64,000 nt of DNA, taken from NCBI GenBank assembly GCA_007693855.1, contig RECU01000034.1, positions 62,001-126,000 on the forward strand, written 5' to 3'. Position numbers and translations under genes: made by a program. The notes below the pieces were generated by a model, which saw nothing but the letters and a program-made list of their open reading frames with translations, was not told the DNA's origin and searched no databases. The DNA comes from Gammaproteobacteria bacterium (GTDB taxonomy: Bacteria > Pseudomonadota > Gammaproteobacteria > Steroidobacterales > PWYM01). Shown here piece by piece: positions 9,696 to 19,566 of this stretch (within the stretch, counting starts at the first letter, position 1; every line of letters begins with the position of its first letter).

Positions 9696-10195
9696 GCCCG
9701 TCCGGCGCCGACAGGGTGCTTCTGACGATTGTCAGCGGCGGCCAGACGGGCGTGGATCGGGGGGCGCTGGACGCCGCCCTGGCCGTGGGCGCGCCCTGCG
9801 GCGGTTGGTGTCCCGAAGGTCGCCTGGCCGAGGATGGGGTCATCGACTTCCGCTATCCCCTGACGATCCTGCCGGGCGCCGGTTATCTTGAGCGGACGCG
9901 GCAGAACGTCATCGACAGCGATGCCACGCTGCTGCTCAATCGCGGCGCGCTGCAGGGGGGATCGCTGGCGACGCTGGAGTTCTGCAGCGATCTCGACAAG
10001 CCGGTACTGGTGCTGCAGGTTGACCGCCAGCCACTGGCCGAGTCGATGGCTGCGGCGCAGGCTTTCGTCGACGCCCATGGGGTGATGGTCCTGAACGTGG
10101 CGGGGCCGCGGGCGTCCAGCTGGCCCGCGGCGCACTCCCGGGCGCAGGCGATCGTCGCTGCGCTGCTGACGCAGGCTGCTCCGGCCGCGCCCTGA
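9692..10195 (+). CDS. putative molybdenum-carrier / LOG-like nucleotide-binding protein
   Basis: 167 residues beginning at a GTG that overlaps the protease stop codon (GTGA), so the two genes are translationally coupled. The N-terminal IVSGGQTGVDRGALDAAL and the GGWCPEGRLAEDG motif are characteristic of the putative molybdenum-carrier family, a Rossmann-like fold related to the lysine decarboxylase/LOG group. The middle holds YLERTRQNVIDSDATLLL, also conserved there. No signal peptide is seen, so it is cytoplasmic, unlike its partner. Molybdenum or Mo-cofactor binding is a family label derived from a plant carrier protein, and is not proven for bacterial members. Confidence 0.85.
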   Translation: MSPSGADRVLLTIVSGGQTGVDRGALDAALAVGAPCGGWCPEGRLAEDGVIDFRYPLTILPGAGYLERTRQNVIDSDATLLLNRGALQGGSLATLEFCSDLDKPVLVLQVDRQPLAESMAAAQAFVDAHGVMVLNVAGPRASSWPAAHSRAQAIVAALLTQAAPAAP

Positions 10196-10200
10196 ACCGC

Positions 10201-12306
10201 TCAGGCGCCGTCTGCTGCGTTCAGCGCGCCCGCGAGCGCCGCCGGGTCCGCCAGAGGCGCGGTGCAGTGCGTGCCGATACAGACGTAGGCGACCGCATCA
10301 CCGGCAGGTGCCTTGGCGGCGAGCGCGGGGGGGAGTCCCTGGGCTGACGGTGGGATGTGAAACACGAGGCGCCGCGGCGCATAGACAGCCGTGGCCACGT
10401 CGAGCATCGTGGCGACTGCCGCCTCCTCGCCCCGCAGGATCACGATCTCCGGGGGCATCAGCAGCTCTTCGAGGGCATCGAGCAGCCGACAGTGCGCCTG
10501 GGGGAAATCGACCAGCGCCTGCCAGGCGGCCCGCACGGTCCGCTCGGCGGCCTGCAGGTAACGGGGCTCGCCCAGCAGCAGCCCCAGGCGTTGCAGCGCC
10601 AGCGCAGCCACCGCATTGCCCGACGGCGTCGCTTCGTCAGCGAACTGGCGGTGGCGGTGCAGGGGCGTGTCATGCTCCTTCGCCGTGAAGTAAAACCCGC
10701 CACGTTCGACATCCTCGAAGCGCGCCAGCAGCTGCTCGGCCAGTGCCTGGGCGAACGCCAGCAGGTCGTCATCCCAGCGCAGTTCCAGCAGCGCCAGGGC
10801 TGCCTCCAGCAGGCAGGCATGATCATCCAGCCAGGCGGGGGTGGGCGTTCGCCCGTCCGTCCACGCGGCGCAGAGCCGGCCGTCCTGCCAGAGGGTATCG
10901 CGCAGGCAACGCATGGCCCGGAACGCGGACTCGCCGGCCTCGGGCAGATCCACCGCCCGCGCCGCACGGGCCATGGCAGTGATCATCAGCCCGTTCCAGC
11001 CCGTGAGGATCTTCTCGTCCCGGGCGGGCTGCGGGCGCTGCTGCCGCGCCGCAAGCAATCTGGCGCGGGCGCGTTCAAGCGCCGCGGTCACGCGGCTGAC
11101 CGGTTGCTCGAATTGCCGCGCCAGCTGGCTCGGCGCGACGGCCTGGACGAGGTGCCAGCGGCCGGAAAAATTTGCCGGGCCGTCCAGTCCCCAGGCCGTC
11201 TCCACGAGCGCGGCCTGCTCGGGGTCAAGCGTCGCGCCGATCTCCTCACGGGTCCACAGGTAGTGCCCCCCCTCGTCGCCGTCGCTGTCGGCGTCCAGCG
11301 TGCTGTAGTAGCCGCCCTCGGGGCCCTGCATGTCGCGGATGACCCAGGCCGCGACGGCCCGTGCGACCCCTCGCCAGCGTTCATCGCCACTGGCTCGCCA
11401 GATGTCGGCATACAGGCCCAGCAGCAGCGCGTTGTCGTACAGCATCTTCTCGAAATGCGGTATCTGCCAGGCCCGGTCGGTGGCATACCGGAAGAAGCCG
11501 CCGCCCAGGTGATCGAACAGCCCGCCTTCGGCCATCCGCGTCAGGGACAGACTGGCCATGAACAGCGCCTGGACGTCGGGGGCCTCGCCCGCGGCGCCGC
11601 TGCGCCAGTGTCGCAGCAGTCGGTTCAGGCTGGTCGCATGCGGGAACTTCGGCGCCTCGCCGAAGCCGCCGTGCTCGGCATCGAAGCCTTCCGCAAGGAT
11701 CTGGCGCACCGCATCCAGCGGTGTGCTGTCCAGTGATGTCGCGGCGAGGGGGAGCTCCGGTTCGAGCCGAGGGAGGACGTCAGCGACGGCGCGGCCCTGC
11801 TCACGCACTTCCTCGGGCCGCTCGCGGTAAAACGTGGCGATGCCCGCGAGCACTTCGCGAAACGCCGGCAGTCCGCCGCGGGGCTCTGGCGGGAAATAGG
11901 TGCCGCCATAGAAGGGCGTGAGCTCATCCGGGGTGAGGAAGACCGTCAGGGGCCAGCCCCCACCGCGGCGGGTGATCAGCTGCTGAGCGGCCTGGTAGAG
12001 CCTGTCGAGGTCGGGTCGCTCCTCGCGATCGACCTTGATGCTCACGAACTCGCGGTTCATCAGCGCCGCGGTGTCCTCGTCGGCGAACGACTCCGCGGCC
12101 ATGACATGGCACCAGTGACAGGCCGAGTACCCGATGGACAGCAGGATCGGCCTGTTCTCGCGTCGGGCGGTGGCCAGCGCCTCCTCGCCCCAGGGGTGCC
12201 ACGCGACGGGATTGGTCGCGTGCTCGCGAAGGTAGCGGCTGCCGGCGCCGGCCAGGCGCCAACCCCCTGAGGATCGAGGCTGTGCCGCGTCGTCCGCGCC
12301 GGTCAT
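10201..12306 (-). CDS. YyaL/SSP411-type thioredoxin-domain protein (DUF255)
   Basis: 701 residues. The N-terminal 160 or so form a thioredoxin-like domain with C63-H-W-C66 in [16 protein letters not shown], followed by [10 protein letters not shown] and [10 protein letters not shown], all highly conserved in this family (human SPATA20, B. subtilis YyaL). The remaining 500 residues resemble the alpha/alpha-toroid fold of N-acylglucosamine 2-epimerases and glycosidases. The enzymatic role of the family is not established. It ends just after the molybdenum-carrier-like gene converges on it (five bases between stops) and starts ten bases after the pyrophosphatase stop, so it is probably co-transcribed with ppa. 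Confidence 0.9.
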   Translation of the reverse strand: MTGADDAAQPRSSGGWRLAGAGSRYLREHATNPVAWHPWGEEALATARRENRPILLSIGYSACHWCHVMAAESFADEDTAALMNREFVSIKVDREERPDLDRLYQAAQQLITRRGGGWPLTVFLTPDELTPFYGGTYFPPEPRGGLPAFREVLAGIATFYRERPEEVREQGRAVADVLPRLEPELPLAATSLDSTPLDAVRQILAEGFDAEHGGFGEAPKFPHATSLNRLLRHWRSGAAGEAPDVQALFMASLSLTRMAEGGLFDHLGGGFFRYATDRAWQIPHFEKMLYDNALLLGLYADIWRASGDERWRGVARAVAAWVIRDMQGPEGGYYSTLDADSDGDEGGHYLWTREEIGATLDPEQAALVETAWGLDGPANFSGRWHLVQAVAPSQLARQFEQPVSRVTAALERARARLLAARQQRPQPARDEKILTGWNGLMITAMARAARAVDLPEAGESAFRAMRCLRDTLWQDGRLCAAWTDGRTPTPAWLDDHACLLEAALALLELRWDDDLLAFAQALAEQLLARFEDVERGGFYFTAKEHDTPLHRHRQFADEATPSGNAVAALALQRLGLLLGEPRYLQAAERTVRAAWQALVDFPQAHCRLLDALEELLMPPEIVILRGEEAAVATMLDVATAVYAPRRLVFHIPPSAQGLPPALAAKAPAGDAVAYVCIGTHCTAPLADPAALAGALNAADGA

Positions 12307-12316
12307 GTCCGCCCGG

Positions 12317-12856
12317 TCAGTCGCTGCGGTTGGCCTGGTAGCGCTCGATGCCCTCGCGGATCAGCCCGCCGGCCTCCTCAGCGCCCACCCAGCCGCGGAG
12401 CTTCACCCACTTGCCTTCCTCGAGATCCTTGTAGTGCTCGAAGAAGTGGACGATGCGATCACACAGGCGCGGCGGCAGCTCGCTGTAACTGGTGACGGTC
12501 GAGTAATGCGGATAGATCTTGGCGATGGGCACGGCCAGGATCTTCTCGTCCTGACCCGCCTCGTCTTCCATGATCAACGCCCCGATCGGTCGCGCCGGAA
12601 TCACCGCACCGGGGATCACCGGCACTTCGGAGAGCACCAGCACATCGCAGGGGTCGCCGTCCTCGGAGAGCGTGTGCGGGATGAAGCCGTAATTGCCGGG
12701 ATAGAACATCGACGTCATCAGGAACCGGTCCACCATCAGGGCGCCGGATTCCTTGCAGAGCTCGTATTTCACCGGCTCGCCACCCATGGAGACTTCAATG
12801 ATGACATTGACGTGTTCCGGCGGGTTACGGCCGATGCTGATCTTGCTGATATCCAT
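12317..12856 (-). CDS. ppa: inorganic pyrophosphatase (family I)
   Basis: 179 residues, close to the 176 of E. coli Ppa, starting [21 protein letters not shown] at the ATG at 12854-12856. A start 28 codons upstream is open but not conserved, and the chosen ATG has GAGG upstream. The signature [10 protein letters not shown] carries the magnesium-binding aspartates, and [11 protein letters not shown] is also present. It hydrolyses the pyrophosphate released in biosynthesis, in the cytoplasm. Divergent from lgt across about 150 bp that contain a promoter candidate for this gene. Confidence 0.97.
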   Translation of the reverse strand: MDISKISIGRNPPEHVNVIIEVSMGGEPVKYELCKESGALMVDRFLMTSMFYPGNYGFIPHTLSEDGDPCDVLVLSEVPVIPGAVIPARPIGALIMEDEAGQDEKILAVPIAKIYPHYSTVTSYSELPPRLCDRIVHFFEHYKDLEEGKWVKLRGWVGAEEAGGLIREGIERYQANRSD

Positions 12857-12953
12857 GTGTGTGCTGACCTCGGAGCGTAAGGCTGGCCGGGCCGGCCCAT
12901 GATCCGGCCCGGATGAACGGACGCAGGGCGAAAAGCGCATCCGAGCGCGCAGG

Positions 12954-12982
12954 ATTATGCCTGTTTCATCCCGGTCTGTCCG
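12954..12982 (-). promoter_or_regulatory. candidate sigma-70 promoter of ppa
   Basis: On the minus strand, CGGACA (12977-12982) is followed after 17 bases by CATAAT (12954-12959), four and five matches to consensus. Transcription would start about 90 bases before the ppa ATG and run through ppa into the YyaL-type gene. Confidence 0.45.
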
Positions 12983-13006
12983 CCGGGCGAGTTCGGGTTA
13001 CACTTC

Positions 13007-13831
13007 GTGACTGAGCCCCCACCCGGACACCGCGTGTTCGACTATCCCTACATCGATCCCGTCGCCTTTTCGCTGGGCCCGCTTGCGGTGCGCTGGTATG
13101 GCCTGATGTTTCTCGGCGGGTTCGTGGCCGCCTGGCTGCTGGCACGCTGGCGTGCCGGCCGCGGCCATGGCCCGCTGACGCCTCAGCATGTCGATGACAT
13201 GATTTTCTACGGCGCGCTGGGCGTCATCGTGGGGGGGCGCCTGGGCTCGGTGCTGTTCTACAATTTCGGCGCCTTTCTCGCCGACCCGCTGATGCTGCTG
13301 CGGCTCTGGGAGGGGGGCATGTCGTTCCACGGCGGCCTGCTCGGCGTGATCCTCGCCATGTGGCTGTTCGCCCGGCGGCTCGGCATCGAGTTTCTCGCCC
13401 TGATGGATTTCGTCGCGCCGCTGGTGCCCGTGGGCCTCGGGCTGGGGCGCATCGGAAACTTCATCAACGCCGAGCTCTGGGGCCGTGTCACCACGGCCGA
13501 GTTTCCGCTGTCGGTGGTCTATGAGGGCCTGCCGCGTCACCCCTCCCAGCTCTACCAGGCGGCCCTGGAAGGGCTGGTGCTGTTCGTGGTGCTGTGGGTC
13601 TTCTCCTCACGGCCGCGGCCGCTGGGGGCGGTGTGTGGCCTGTTCCTGGTGCTCTACGGCATCTTCCGCTTCGCCGTCGAGTTCGTCCGTCTGCCCGATG
13701 CCTGGCTGGGCTACCTGGCGTTCGGCTGGCTGACCATGGGGCAGCTGCTGTCGCTGCCGATGATCCTGCTTGGCGGCTGGCTGCTGTGGCGCGCCTGGCG
13801 GGCGCCGCGTTACGCCGGAGGCGCGGCGTGA
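13007..13831 (+). CDS. lgt: prolipoprotein diacylglyceryl transferase
   Basis: 274 residues from a GTG at 13007. A second GTG at 13034 is equally plausible because conserved sequence begins at [15 protein letters not shown] and neither start has a strong ribosome site. The protein is an inner-membrane enzyme with about seven hydrophobic segments that adds diacylglycerol to the lipobox cysteine of lipoproteins such as the RlpA and GGT proteins in this window. The Lgt signature [13 protein letters not shown] is intact near residue 148, and [11 protein letters not shown] lies before it. Its stop overlaps the thyA start, the common lgt-thyA arrangement. Confidence 0.96.
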   Translation: MTEPPPGHRVFDYPYIDPVAFSLGPLAVRWYGLMFLGGFVAAWLLARWRAGRGHGPLTPQHVDDMIFYGALGVIVGGRLGSVLFYNFGAFLADPLMLLRLWEGGMSFHGGLLGVILAMWLFARRLGIEFLALMDFVAPLVPVGLGLGRIGNFINAELWGRVTTAEFPLSVVYEGLPRHPSQLYQAALEGLVLFVVLWVFSSRPRPLGAVCGLFLVLYGIFRFAVEFVRLPDAWLGYLAFGWLTMGQLLSLPMILLGGWLLWRAWRAPRYAGGAA

Positions 13832-14622
13832 GACAGTATCTGGCGCTGATGCGGCACATCCGCGAACACGGCGTGCGCAAGCAGGATCGCACCGGCACGG
13901 GGACCCTCAGCGTGTTCGGTCACCAGATGCGCTTCGATCTCGGCGAGGGCTTTCCGCTGGTCACCACCAAGCGTCTGCACCTGCGTTCCATCATCCATGA
14001 GCTCCTCTGGTTCATCTCCGGGGAAACCAACGTCGCCTACCTGCGCGCGCATGGCGTGAGCATCTGGGACGAGTGGGCGGACGAGCATGGCGAGCTCGGT
14101 CCGGTGTACGGGGCCCAGTGGCGGGCCTGGCGCGGCCCCGACGGCCAGGTGATCGACCAGCTGGCCGGGCTGCTCGAGTCGCTGGCCACGTCGCCCGATT
14201 CCCGTCGCCATATCCTGAGCGCCTGGAATGTCGCCGAGCTGCCGAGCATGGCCCTGGCGCCCTGTCATCTGCTGGCGCAGTTCTACATTGCAGAGGGACG
14301 GCTGTCCTGCCAGCTCTATCAGCGCAGCGCTGATGTGTTTCTTGGCGTACCGTTCAACATCGCCTCCTATGCGCTGCTGACGCACATGCTCGCGCAGCAG
14401 CTGGACCTGCAGCCGGGCGAATTCATCTGGACCGGCGGTGATTGCCACCTCTACCTCAACCATCTCGAACAGGCCGATCTGCAGCTCGCCCGCGAGCCGT
14501 TTCCGCCGCCGCGACTGCGGCTGCTGCGCCATCCGCCGAGTCTCTTCGAGTACCGCTACGAGGATTTCGCCATCGAGGATTACCGCCACCACCCGCACAT
14601 CAAGGCGCCGGTGGCGGTCTGA
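13828..14622 (+). CDS. thyA: thymidylate synthase
   Basis: 264 residues, the same length as E. coli ThyA. Starts at a GTG overlapping the lgt stop (GTGA); GGAGG about eight bases upstream supports this. The catalytic cysteine is C146 in [13 protein letters not shown]. The folate and dUMP contacts lie in [35 protein letters not shown] and [10 protein letters not shown]. It converts dUMP to dTMP, consuming 5,10-methylene-THF, the product of the gcv system at the start of the window. Confidence 0.98.
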   Translation: MRQYLALMRHIREHGVRKQDRTGTGTLSVFGHQMRFDLGEGFPLVTTKRLHLRSIIHELLWFISGETNVAYLRAHGVSIWDEWADEHGELGPVYGAQWRAWRGPDGQVIDQLAGLLESLATSPDSRRHILSAWNVAELPSMALAPCHLLAQFYIAEGRLSCQLYQRSADVFLGVPFNIASYALLTHMLAQQLDLQPGEFIWTGGDCHLYLNHLEQADLQLAREPFPPPRLRLLRHPPSLFEYRYEDFAIEDYRHHPHIKAPVAV

Positions 14623-14642
14623 ACGCGTCGCAGACGGGCACC

Positions 14643-15266
14643 GTGCAGGGGTCGGCGCGGTGCGATATCGGCGGTCTGGTCGATGCGCTGGCCGATCACG
14701 GCCATGTGGTGGTCCCGGCCTGGCTGGCGGCAGACGTGGTTGTGGCCCTGCGGGCGGACGCCGAGGCGTTGTGGCAGGCCGGGCGTTTCCGCCACGCCGG
14801 CGTCGGGCGTGGGGCCGATTTCCAGGTGCGGCCCGAAATTCGCAGCGATCGCGTGCTTTGGCTGGACGAGACCGCGACCACGCCAGCCGTGGCGGGTTAC
14901 CTGGCCGCCATGGAGGGGCTGCGGGAGGCCTTCAACCGGGCCCTCTACCTCGGCCTGGTGGAGTTTGGTGCGCACCTGGCGGTCTATCCGCCCGGGGCCC
15001 GCTACCGCCCCCATCTCGATCATTTCCGCAACACCCGCCACAGGGTGATCTCCAGCATCTTCTATCTGAATCCCCCCGACTGGTGCGCTGAGGACGGGGG
15101 GCAGCTCAGGCTCTACCTGGGGCGGGACCCGGAGGGGGAGGCGCTTGAGGTGATCCCGGCCGGGGGCACGCTCGTACTGTTCCTGGCGCAGCGCTTCTGG
15201 CACGAGGTGCTGCCGGCCGGGCGCGAGCGCTGGTCGATCACCGGCTGGTTCTGCCGGCGGCCCTGA
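14643..15266 (+). CDS. 2-oxoglutarate/Fe(II)-dependent oxygenase (prolyl-hydroxylase-like)
   Basis: About 207 residues from a GTG at 14643, 20 bases after thyA. Earlier in-frame starts lie inside thyA and are rejected, but the ribosome site here is weak, so the start is tentative. The double-stranded beta-helix core shows the iron ligands H124 and D126 (YRPHLDHFRN) and H187 (RFWHEVLPA), with R196 as the 2-oxoglutarate anchor. The pattern resembles the SM-20/EGL-9 prolyl hydroxylase group and related bacterial proteins. The substrate, possibly a protein side chain, is not evident. It converges on kmo. Confidence 0.83.
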   Translation: MQGSARCDIGGLVDALADHGHVVVPAWLAADVVVALRADAEALWQAGRFRHAGVGRGADFQVRPEIRSDRVLWLDETATTPAVAGYLAAMEGLREAFNRALYLGLVEFGAHLAVYPPGARYRPHLDHFRNTRHRVISSIFYLNPPDWCAEDGGQLRLYLGRDPEGEALEVIPAGGTLVLFLAQRFWHEVLPAGRERWSITGWFCRRP

Positions 15267-15308
15267 GGCCGTCGACAGGCGCAGCGCAGGTCCGGGAGCG
15301 GCCGGGGT

Positions 15309-16682
15309 TCAAGCGCCGCTTGGTCTTGCGAACTGCTCCTGAGCCCGGCGTCTGGCCTGCGCCAGGTCGATCTCCTCCAGCGACTGGCAGCCCGCGGTGA
15401 GTTCCTCGAGCAGCACGTCCTGGCGTGCGCCGCGGCGTTGCGCCTCGGCGTAGCTGATCTCGGGGTGGAACATCACCATCGAATAGCGCGGGATGAACTG
15501 CGCCGGGAAGGCGCGTTCCAGCTCGAAGGCCAGCGCTTTCTTCAGCGCGAAGCGGGGGTCGCGCACGGTGTCACGCATCTCGACATAGTTCTCCAGCGCC
15601 ATGTCGGCGATGGCCTCGGCGGACGGGCGTCGCAGGGCCTCGAAGGCCGGGAGCAGGGTGGGCCAGTCGGCGCCGTGCGCGTCGATCAGTCGGGCGAGAT
15701 CCCGGCAGTCCTCGAAGGCGCAGTTCATCCCCTGGCCGTGGAAGGGCACGATGGGGTGTGCGGCGTCGCCCAGCAGCAGCAGCCGGCCCTCGGCATGCCA
15801 GGGTCGGGTGCGTACCGTGCCGAGTCGGCCGACCGGATTGGCGAGGAACTCCGGCACGAGTTCCGGCATCAGGGCGAGGGTATCGGGGAAACGGGCGCGG
15901 AAGAATGTCTCGACAGCGGCGGCCTCGCGCAGCTGCGTGAAGCCTGGGTCTGCGTCGTACGGCAGGAACAGCGTGCAGGTGAAGCTGCCGTCGGGATTGG
16001 GCAGCGCGATGAGCATATAGCCCCCCCGCGGCCAGATGTGCAGTGCGTCGGCCGCCAGGCGGTGTCGACCCTCGGCATCGGCCGGAATGGTCAGTTCGAT
16101 GTAGCCATGCGGCAGCCACTCTTCGCGAGCCTCGCAAAGGCCCCGGTCGACCATCGTCCGGCGCGCCACGGACCCCGCGCCGTCGCAGGCGAGCACGACA
16201 TCGGCCTGCTCACGCCGGATCGTGCCATGGCCCATGTCCTCGAACGCGACAGTTCCATGGGCCGGCTCGATCTCCACGCAGCGCTGGCCGAAGCTCAGCG
16301 TCACGCCGGGGTGTGCCGCGGCGGCGTCGAGCAGCGCGCAGTTCAGCGCATGGCGTGAGATGGCGTAGATTTCCTCCTCCGGGCGCTGGCCGTAGGACAG
16401 AAAGTGCTGGCTGCCGTCGGCTTCGTGCAGGTGTCGGCCGCGCATTGGCATCAGCAACGGCTGGATCGCCGGCATCAGTCCGGCGAATTCCAGGGCATCG
16501 ATGCCGCGCGCGGCGAGTGCCAGGTTGATCGAGCGCCCCCGTTCCTGCGCGGCCCTTCGGGGATCGGCACGGCGCTCCAGGACGTGCACCTGCAGACCGC
16601 GCTGCGCCAGCAGCAGGGCGAGCAGTGCGCCGGCAAGGCCGCCGCCGAGAATCAGGCTGTGTGAATGCCGGAGTTCATGCAC
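15309..16682 (-). CDS. kmo: kynurenine 3-monooxygenase
   Basis: 457 residues. The chosen start is the GTG at 16680-16682 because AAGGAG lies eight bases upstream and conserved sequence begins at once. A GTG 16 codons upstream (16730) is open but carries no conserved residues. The FAD site is seen at LILGGGLAGALLALLLAQRG near the N-terminus and LLLGDAAHPIVPFHGQGMNC near residue 295. YAISRHALNCALLD and GYIELTIPADAEG are typical of the family. It hydroxylates L-kynurenine with NADPH and O2, towards quinolinate and NAD with KynU and HaaO nearby. Many KMOs end in a membrane helix; none is obvious here. Confidence 0.93.
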   Translation of the reverse strand: MHELRHSHSLILGGGLAGALLALLLAQRGLQVHVLERRADPRRAAQERGRSINLALAARGIDALEFAGLMPAIQPLLMPMRGRHLHEADGSQHFLSYGQRPEEEIYAISRHALNCALLDAAAAHPGVTLSFGQRCVEIEPAHGTVAFEDMGHGTIRREQADVVLACDGAGSVARRTMVDRGLCEAREEWLPHGYIELTIPADAEGRHRLAADALHIWPRGGYMLIALPNPDGSFTCTLFLPYDADPGFTQLREAAAVETFFRARFPDTLALMPELVPEFLANPVGRLGTVRTRPWHAEGRLLLLGDAAHPIVPFHGQGMNCAFEDCRDLARLIDAHGADWPTLLPAFEALRRPSAEAIADMALENYVEMRDTVRDPRFALKKALAFELERAFPAQFIPRYSMVMFHPEISYAEAQRRGARQDVLLEELTAGCQSLEEIDLAQARRRAQEQFARPSGA

Positions 16683-16720
16683 CTCAGGGGCTCCTTCCCG
16701 CGGTCGTGAGGGATTGCTGA

Positions 16721-16743
16721 ACGTCGACACGTGTCATCGACGT
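16721..16743. promoter_or_regulatory. perfect dyad between kmo and the divergent phosphatase gene
   Basis: ACGTCGA (16721-16727) is repeated inverted as TCGACGT (16737-16743) around nine bases. Nested inside is the ten-base palindrome GACACGTGTC (16726-16735). It lies about 40 bases before the kmo start in the divergent kmo/phosphatase region, a likely operator position. No regulator is identified; GTCATGC-type direct repeats follow at about 16749-16769. Confidence 0.4.
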
Positions 16744-16856
16744 CTGTGTCATGCATGCGTCATGCGCGCACAGGATCATGTCCATGCGAATCAGGGTCGG
16801 CATGGCGGAGCGAGTCCGTTGACCAGATCCAATGCCCAAAATACAGGAGAACGGTG

Positions 16857-18257
16857 GTGTCGTCCGCACGCTTGCTGGTCATGCTTCTCGTCGCGCTCTG
16901 TCTTGGTCCGGCGGTGGCCCATGAGCCCCGCAACACCCTGGTCACGCCTGGCGAGCACCGCTATCGGGCTTCCGCCGATCCCGATCGCGTGATCCTGGTC
17001 GCCGACCAGCACCCCTGGCGCAGCCAGACGGTCAACTGGCGGACGAACCACGCGGTGACCGAGGCGGTGGCGCAGATCACCGAGGCCCATGATACGCCCG
17101 GGCTCCACCTGACGGCGCGGACGGTCACCGGCACGGTGCGACCGCGGACCACCGAAAACGGGCTGGCGCATCACCACTCCGTCACCTTCGACGACCTGCG
17201 TCCGGACACGCTCTATGCCTACCGGGTCCGCGGCCAGGGGACCTGGAGTGAATGGTTCCAGTTTCGCACCGCCAAACGCGGCTTTGCGCCCTTCACGTTT
17301 TTCTATTTCGGCGACGCGCAGAATTCGGTGCGATCGCATTTCTCGCGGGTCATTCGCGAGGCTTTCATGGAGCACACACGGCCGGCGCTGATGCTGCATG
17401 CCGGCGATCTCGTCAACCTTCGCGCCGGGATTCATGATGACGAATGGGGTGAGTGGTTCGCGGCCGGTGGTTTCCTGCACGCGATGGTGCCCAGCATCCC
17501 GGTCACCGGCAACCATGAGTTCGTCAACGAGGAGGACGAGGCGGGCCACCGGACGAGGGTGCTGAGCCACCTGTGGGAAGCGCAGTTCACCGTGCCGGGT
17601 AACGGCCCTCCCGGGCTTCGGGATACGGTGTATTTCGTCGAGTACCAGGGGGTCTTGTTTGTTGCCCTGGATTCGACGCGGGCACTCGAGGACGAGTCCC
17701 TGGCCGTTCTCCAGGCACAGTGGCTGGAGCAACTGCTGCGCGAGAATACCCATCGCTGGGTCATTGTCAGCCACCATCACCCGATGCAGTCGGTCTCGCT
17801 GGGTCGCGACAACCCGATGCTGCGGGAGCACTGGCAGCCGCTGTATCAACGCTATGGTGTCGATCTGGTGTTGCAGGGGCACGATCACACCTATGGGCGC
17901 GGCGCCAACGTGCCCGAGGGCAGCACGCTCGTCGATAACGAAGTCGGGACGGTCTACGTGGTTTCCGTGGCCGGCCCGAAGATGTATCTCGTCTCGGCAG
18001 AGGCCCGCCAGGACATGACCCGCGTCGGTGAGGAGGTGCAGCTCTACCAGGTGATCGGCGTCGAGGAGGATCGGTTGCGTTTCGAATCGAGAACCGTCAG
18101 CGGTCAACTCTACGACGCCTTCGATATCCGGCGACTGCCGGATGGCCGCAACACCCTCATCGACAAAATGCCTGCGGGCCTGCTGGAGCGACTCTGCACC
18201 AATCCGGCGCAACCCCGGCCGACGCGCTGCTGGGAGGGCACGGAACTCGTCGATTGA
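16857..18257 (+). CDS. secreted metallophosphoesterase, purple-acid-phosphatase-like
   Basis: 466 residues from a GTG at 16857 (an adjacent GTG at 16854 is equivalent); AGGAGA lies about seven bases upstream. The first 22 residues are a signal peptide ending PAVAHE. An N-terminal fibronectin-like domain (about 40-138) precedes a calcineurin-type phosphoesterase core with D153 (FGDAQ), D184 (HAGDLVN), N219-H220 (TGNHE), the SHHHP motif near 300 and GHDH near 340, so all metal ligands appear present. This layout is that of purple acid phosphatases. It lies between kmo and kynU on the opposite strand, so it is not in their operon. The substrate is unknown. Confidence 0.87.
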   Translation: MSSARLLVMLLVALCLGPAVAHEPRNTLVTPGEHRYRASADPDRVILVADQHPWRSQTVNWRTNHAVTEAVAQITEAHDTPGLHLTARTVTGTVRPRTTENGLAHHHSVTFDDLRPDTLYAYRVRGQGTWSEWFQFRTAKRGFAPFTFFYFGDAQNSVRSHFSRVIREAFMEHTRPALMLHAGDLVNLRAGIHDDEWGEWFAAGGFLHAMVPSIPVTGNHEFVNEEDEAGHRTRVLSHLWEAQFTVPGNGPPGLRDTVYFVEYQGVLFVALDSTRALEDESLAVLQAQWLEQLLRENTHRWVIVSHHHPMQSVSLGRDNPMLREHWQPLYQRYGVDLVLQGHDHTYGRGANVPEGSTLVDNEVGTVYVVSVAGPKMYLVSAEARQDMTRVGEEVQLYQVIGVEEDRLRFESRTVSGQLYDAFDIRRLPDGRNTLIDKMPAGLLERLCTNPAQPRPTRCWEGTELVD

Positions 18258-18270
18258 ACCTGTTTCGCAG

Positions 18271-19560
18271 TCAGGGGCGGAGGATCCGCCGGAGTGCCTC
18301 CGCCGCCCGATACACGTCCTGAAAGCGGGTGTACAGGGGCACCGGCGCCAGCCTGAGGGTGTCGGGCTCCCGCCAGTCGGCAACCACGTCATGCTCGGCC
18401 AGCGCCTCGAAGCTCCGGCGCGCCCGTGCCCGCCCGCCGCGCAGGCGCAGCGAGAGCTGGCAGCCGCGCTCGGGTGGCGTGATGATCTCGACTTCCTTCG
18501 CCAGCCAGGTGCGGAGCAGGGCCTCCAGAAAGCCCGTGAGGCGGCGGGACTTGGCGTGGAGCTGGCGAATGCCCGCCTGGCGGAACAGCGTCAGTGAGGC
18601 CAGCAGCGGCGCCAGCGACAGAATCGGTGGATTGCTGAGCTGCCAGCCCTCGGCGCCCGGCATCGCGCGGAAGCCCTCCGGCATGTCGAAGCGGCTGCGC
18701 GGATCATGTCCCCACCAGCCGGCCAGGCGGGGCAGACCAGTGCGTGCATGGCGGGCGTGGACGAAACAGCCGCCCACGGCACCGGGGCCGGCGTTGAGAT
18801 ACTTGTAGCTGCACCAGACGGCGAAATCCACGTCCCAGTCATGCAGTCCGAGTGGCAGATTGCCGATGGCGTGCGCGAGGTCAAGGCCGATCGGGATCCC
18901 ATGACGGCGGCAGACGGCGGCGATCGGGGCGATATCCAGGGCCTGACCGGTGAGATATTGCACCCCCGGCAGCAGCACCAGCGCCAGGCGCTCACGCTCG
19001 GCCTCGATGCGGGCGATGATGTCGTCCGTGCGCAGCTGCCACTCGCCTTCCCGCGGCGCCACCTCGATCCGCGAGGTTGCCGGGTCGTGGCCGTGCCAGG
19101 CGATCTGCGAGTCGACAGCGTAGCGGTCCGAGGGGAAGGCGCCTGCTTCGAGCAGAATGGCATGCCGGCGTGTCTCCGGCCGGTAGAAGCTTGCCATCAT
19201 CAGGTGCAGGTTGACCGTCAGGCTGTTCATGGCGACCACCTCGGTGGCCTCCGCGCCGGCCAGCGTCGCAAGTTCGTCGGTCACCTGTCGGTGGTAGTCC
19301 AGCCACGGTCGGGTGGCGTCGAAATGCGCATCGACGGCCAGCTGGCGCCAGTCGTCGAGCACTTCCGCGAGCAGTGGGGCGGTGGCGCGCGGCTGCAGTC
19401 CGAGCGAGTGCCCACACAGGTAGATGCGGCGCCCGGCGCGCCCGGCAGGCAGATGAAACTGCCGGCGGAAGGGCGCGAGACGATCGGTGCCGTCGAGTTC
19501 GCGGGCCGCGCGCAGCGTGGCCGTGAAGCTGCCATCCTCGGCGGGGTCAAGGCGGGTCAT
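18271..19560 (-). CDS. kynU: kynureninase
   Basis: 429 residues, near the usual length. This PLP enzyme cleaves kynurenine or 3-hydroxykynurenine to (hydroxy)anthranilate and alanine. The Schiff-base lysine is K253 in WCSYKYLNAGPG and the PLP aspartate is D227 in IGLDLAHAIGN. YLCGHSLGLQPR near the N-terminus and GWWGHDPRSRFDM are also family landmarks. The ATG is seven bases after the haaO stop, so the two are one operon, read from haaO into kynU. Two base-paired frames on the other strand are shadows. Confidence 0.96.
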   Translation of the reverse strand: MTRLDPAEDGSFTATLRAARELDGTDRLAPFRRQFHLPAGRAGRRIYLCGHSLGLQPRATAPLLAEVLDDWRQLAVDAHFDATRPWLDYHRQVTDELATLAGAEATEVVAMNSLTVNLHLMMASFYRPETRRHAILLEAGAFPSDRYAVDSQIAWHGHDPATSRIEVAPREGEWQLRTDDIIARIEAERERLALVLLPGVQYLTGQALDIAPIAAVCRRHGIPIGLDLAHAIGNLPLGLHDWDVDFAVWCSYKYLNAGPGAVGGCFVHARHARTGLPRLAGWWGHDPRSRFDMPEGFRAMPGAEGWQLSNPPILSLAPLLASLTLFRQAGIRQLHAKSRRLTGFLEALLRTWLAKEVEIITPPERGCQLSLRLRGGRARARRSFEALAEHDVVADWREPDTLRLAPVPLYTRFQDVYRAAEALRRILRP

Positions 19561-19566
19561 GGGACG

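Noticed and set aside
16819-16847. TTGACC-17-TACAGG as a promoter for the phosphatase gene
   Set aside because: The -10 match is poor and overlaps the AGGAGA ribosome site, so both cannot function as assigned.
16791-18392. A 533-codon minus-strand frame opposite the metallophosphatase
   Set aside because: All five phosphoesterase metal motifs and a signal peptide are on the plus strand; the antisense frame has none.
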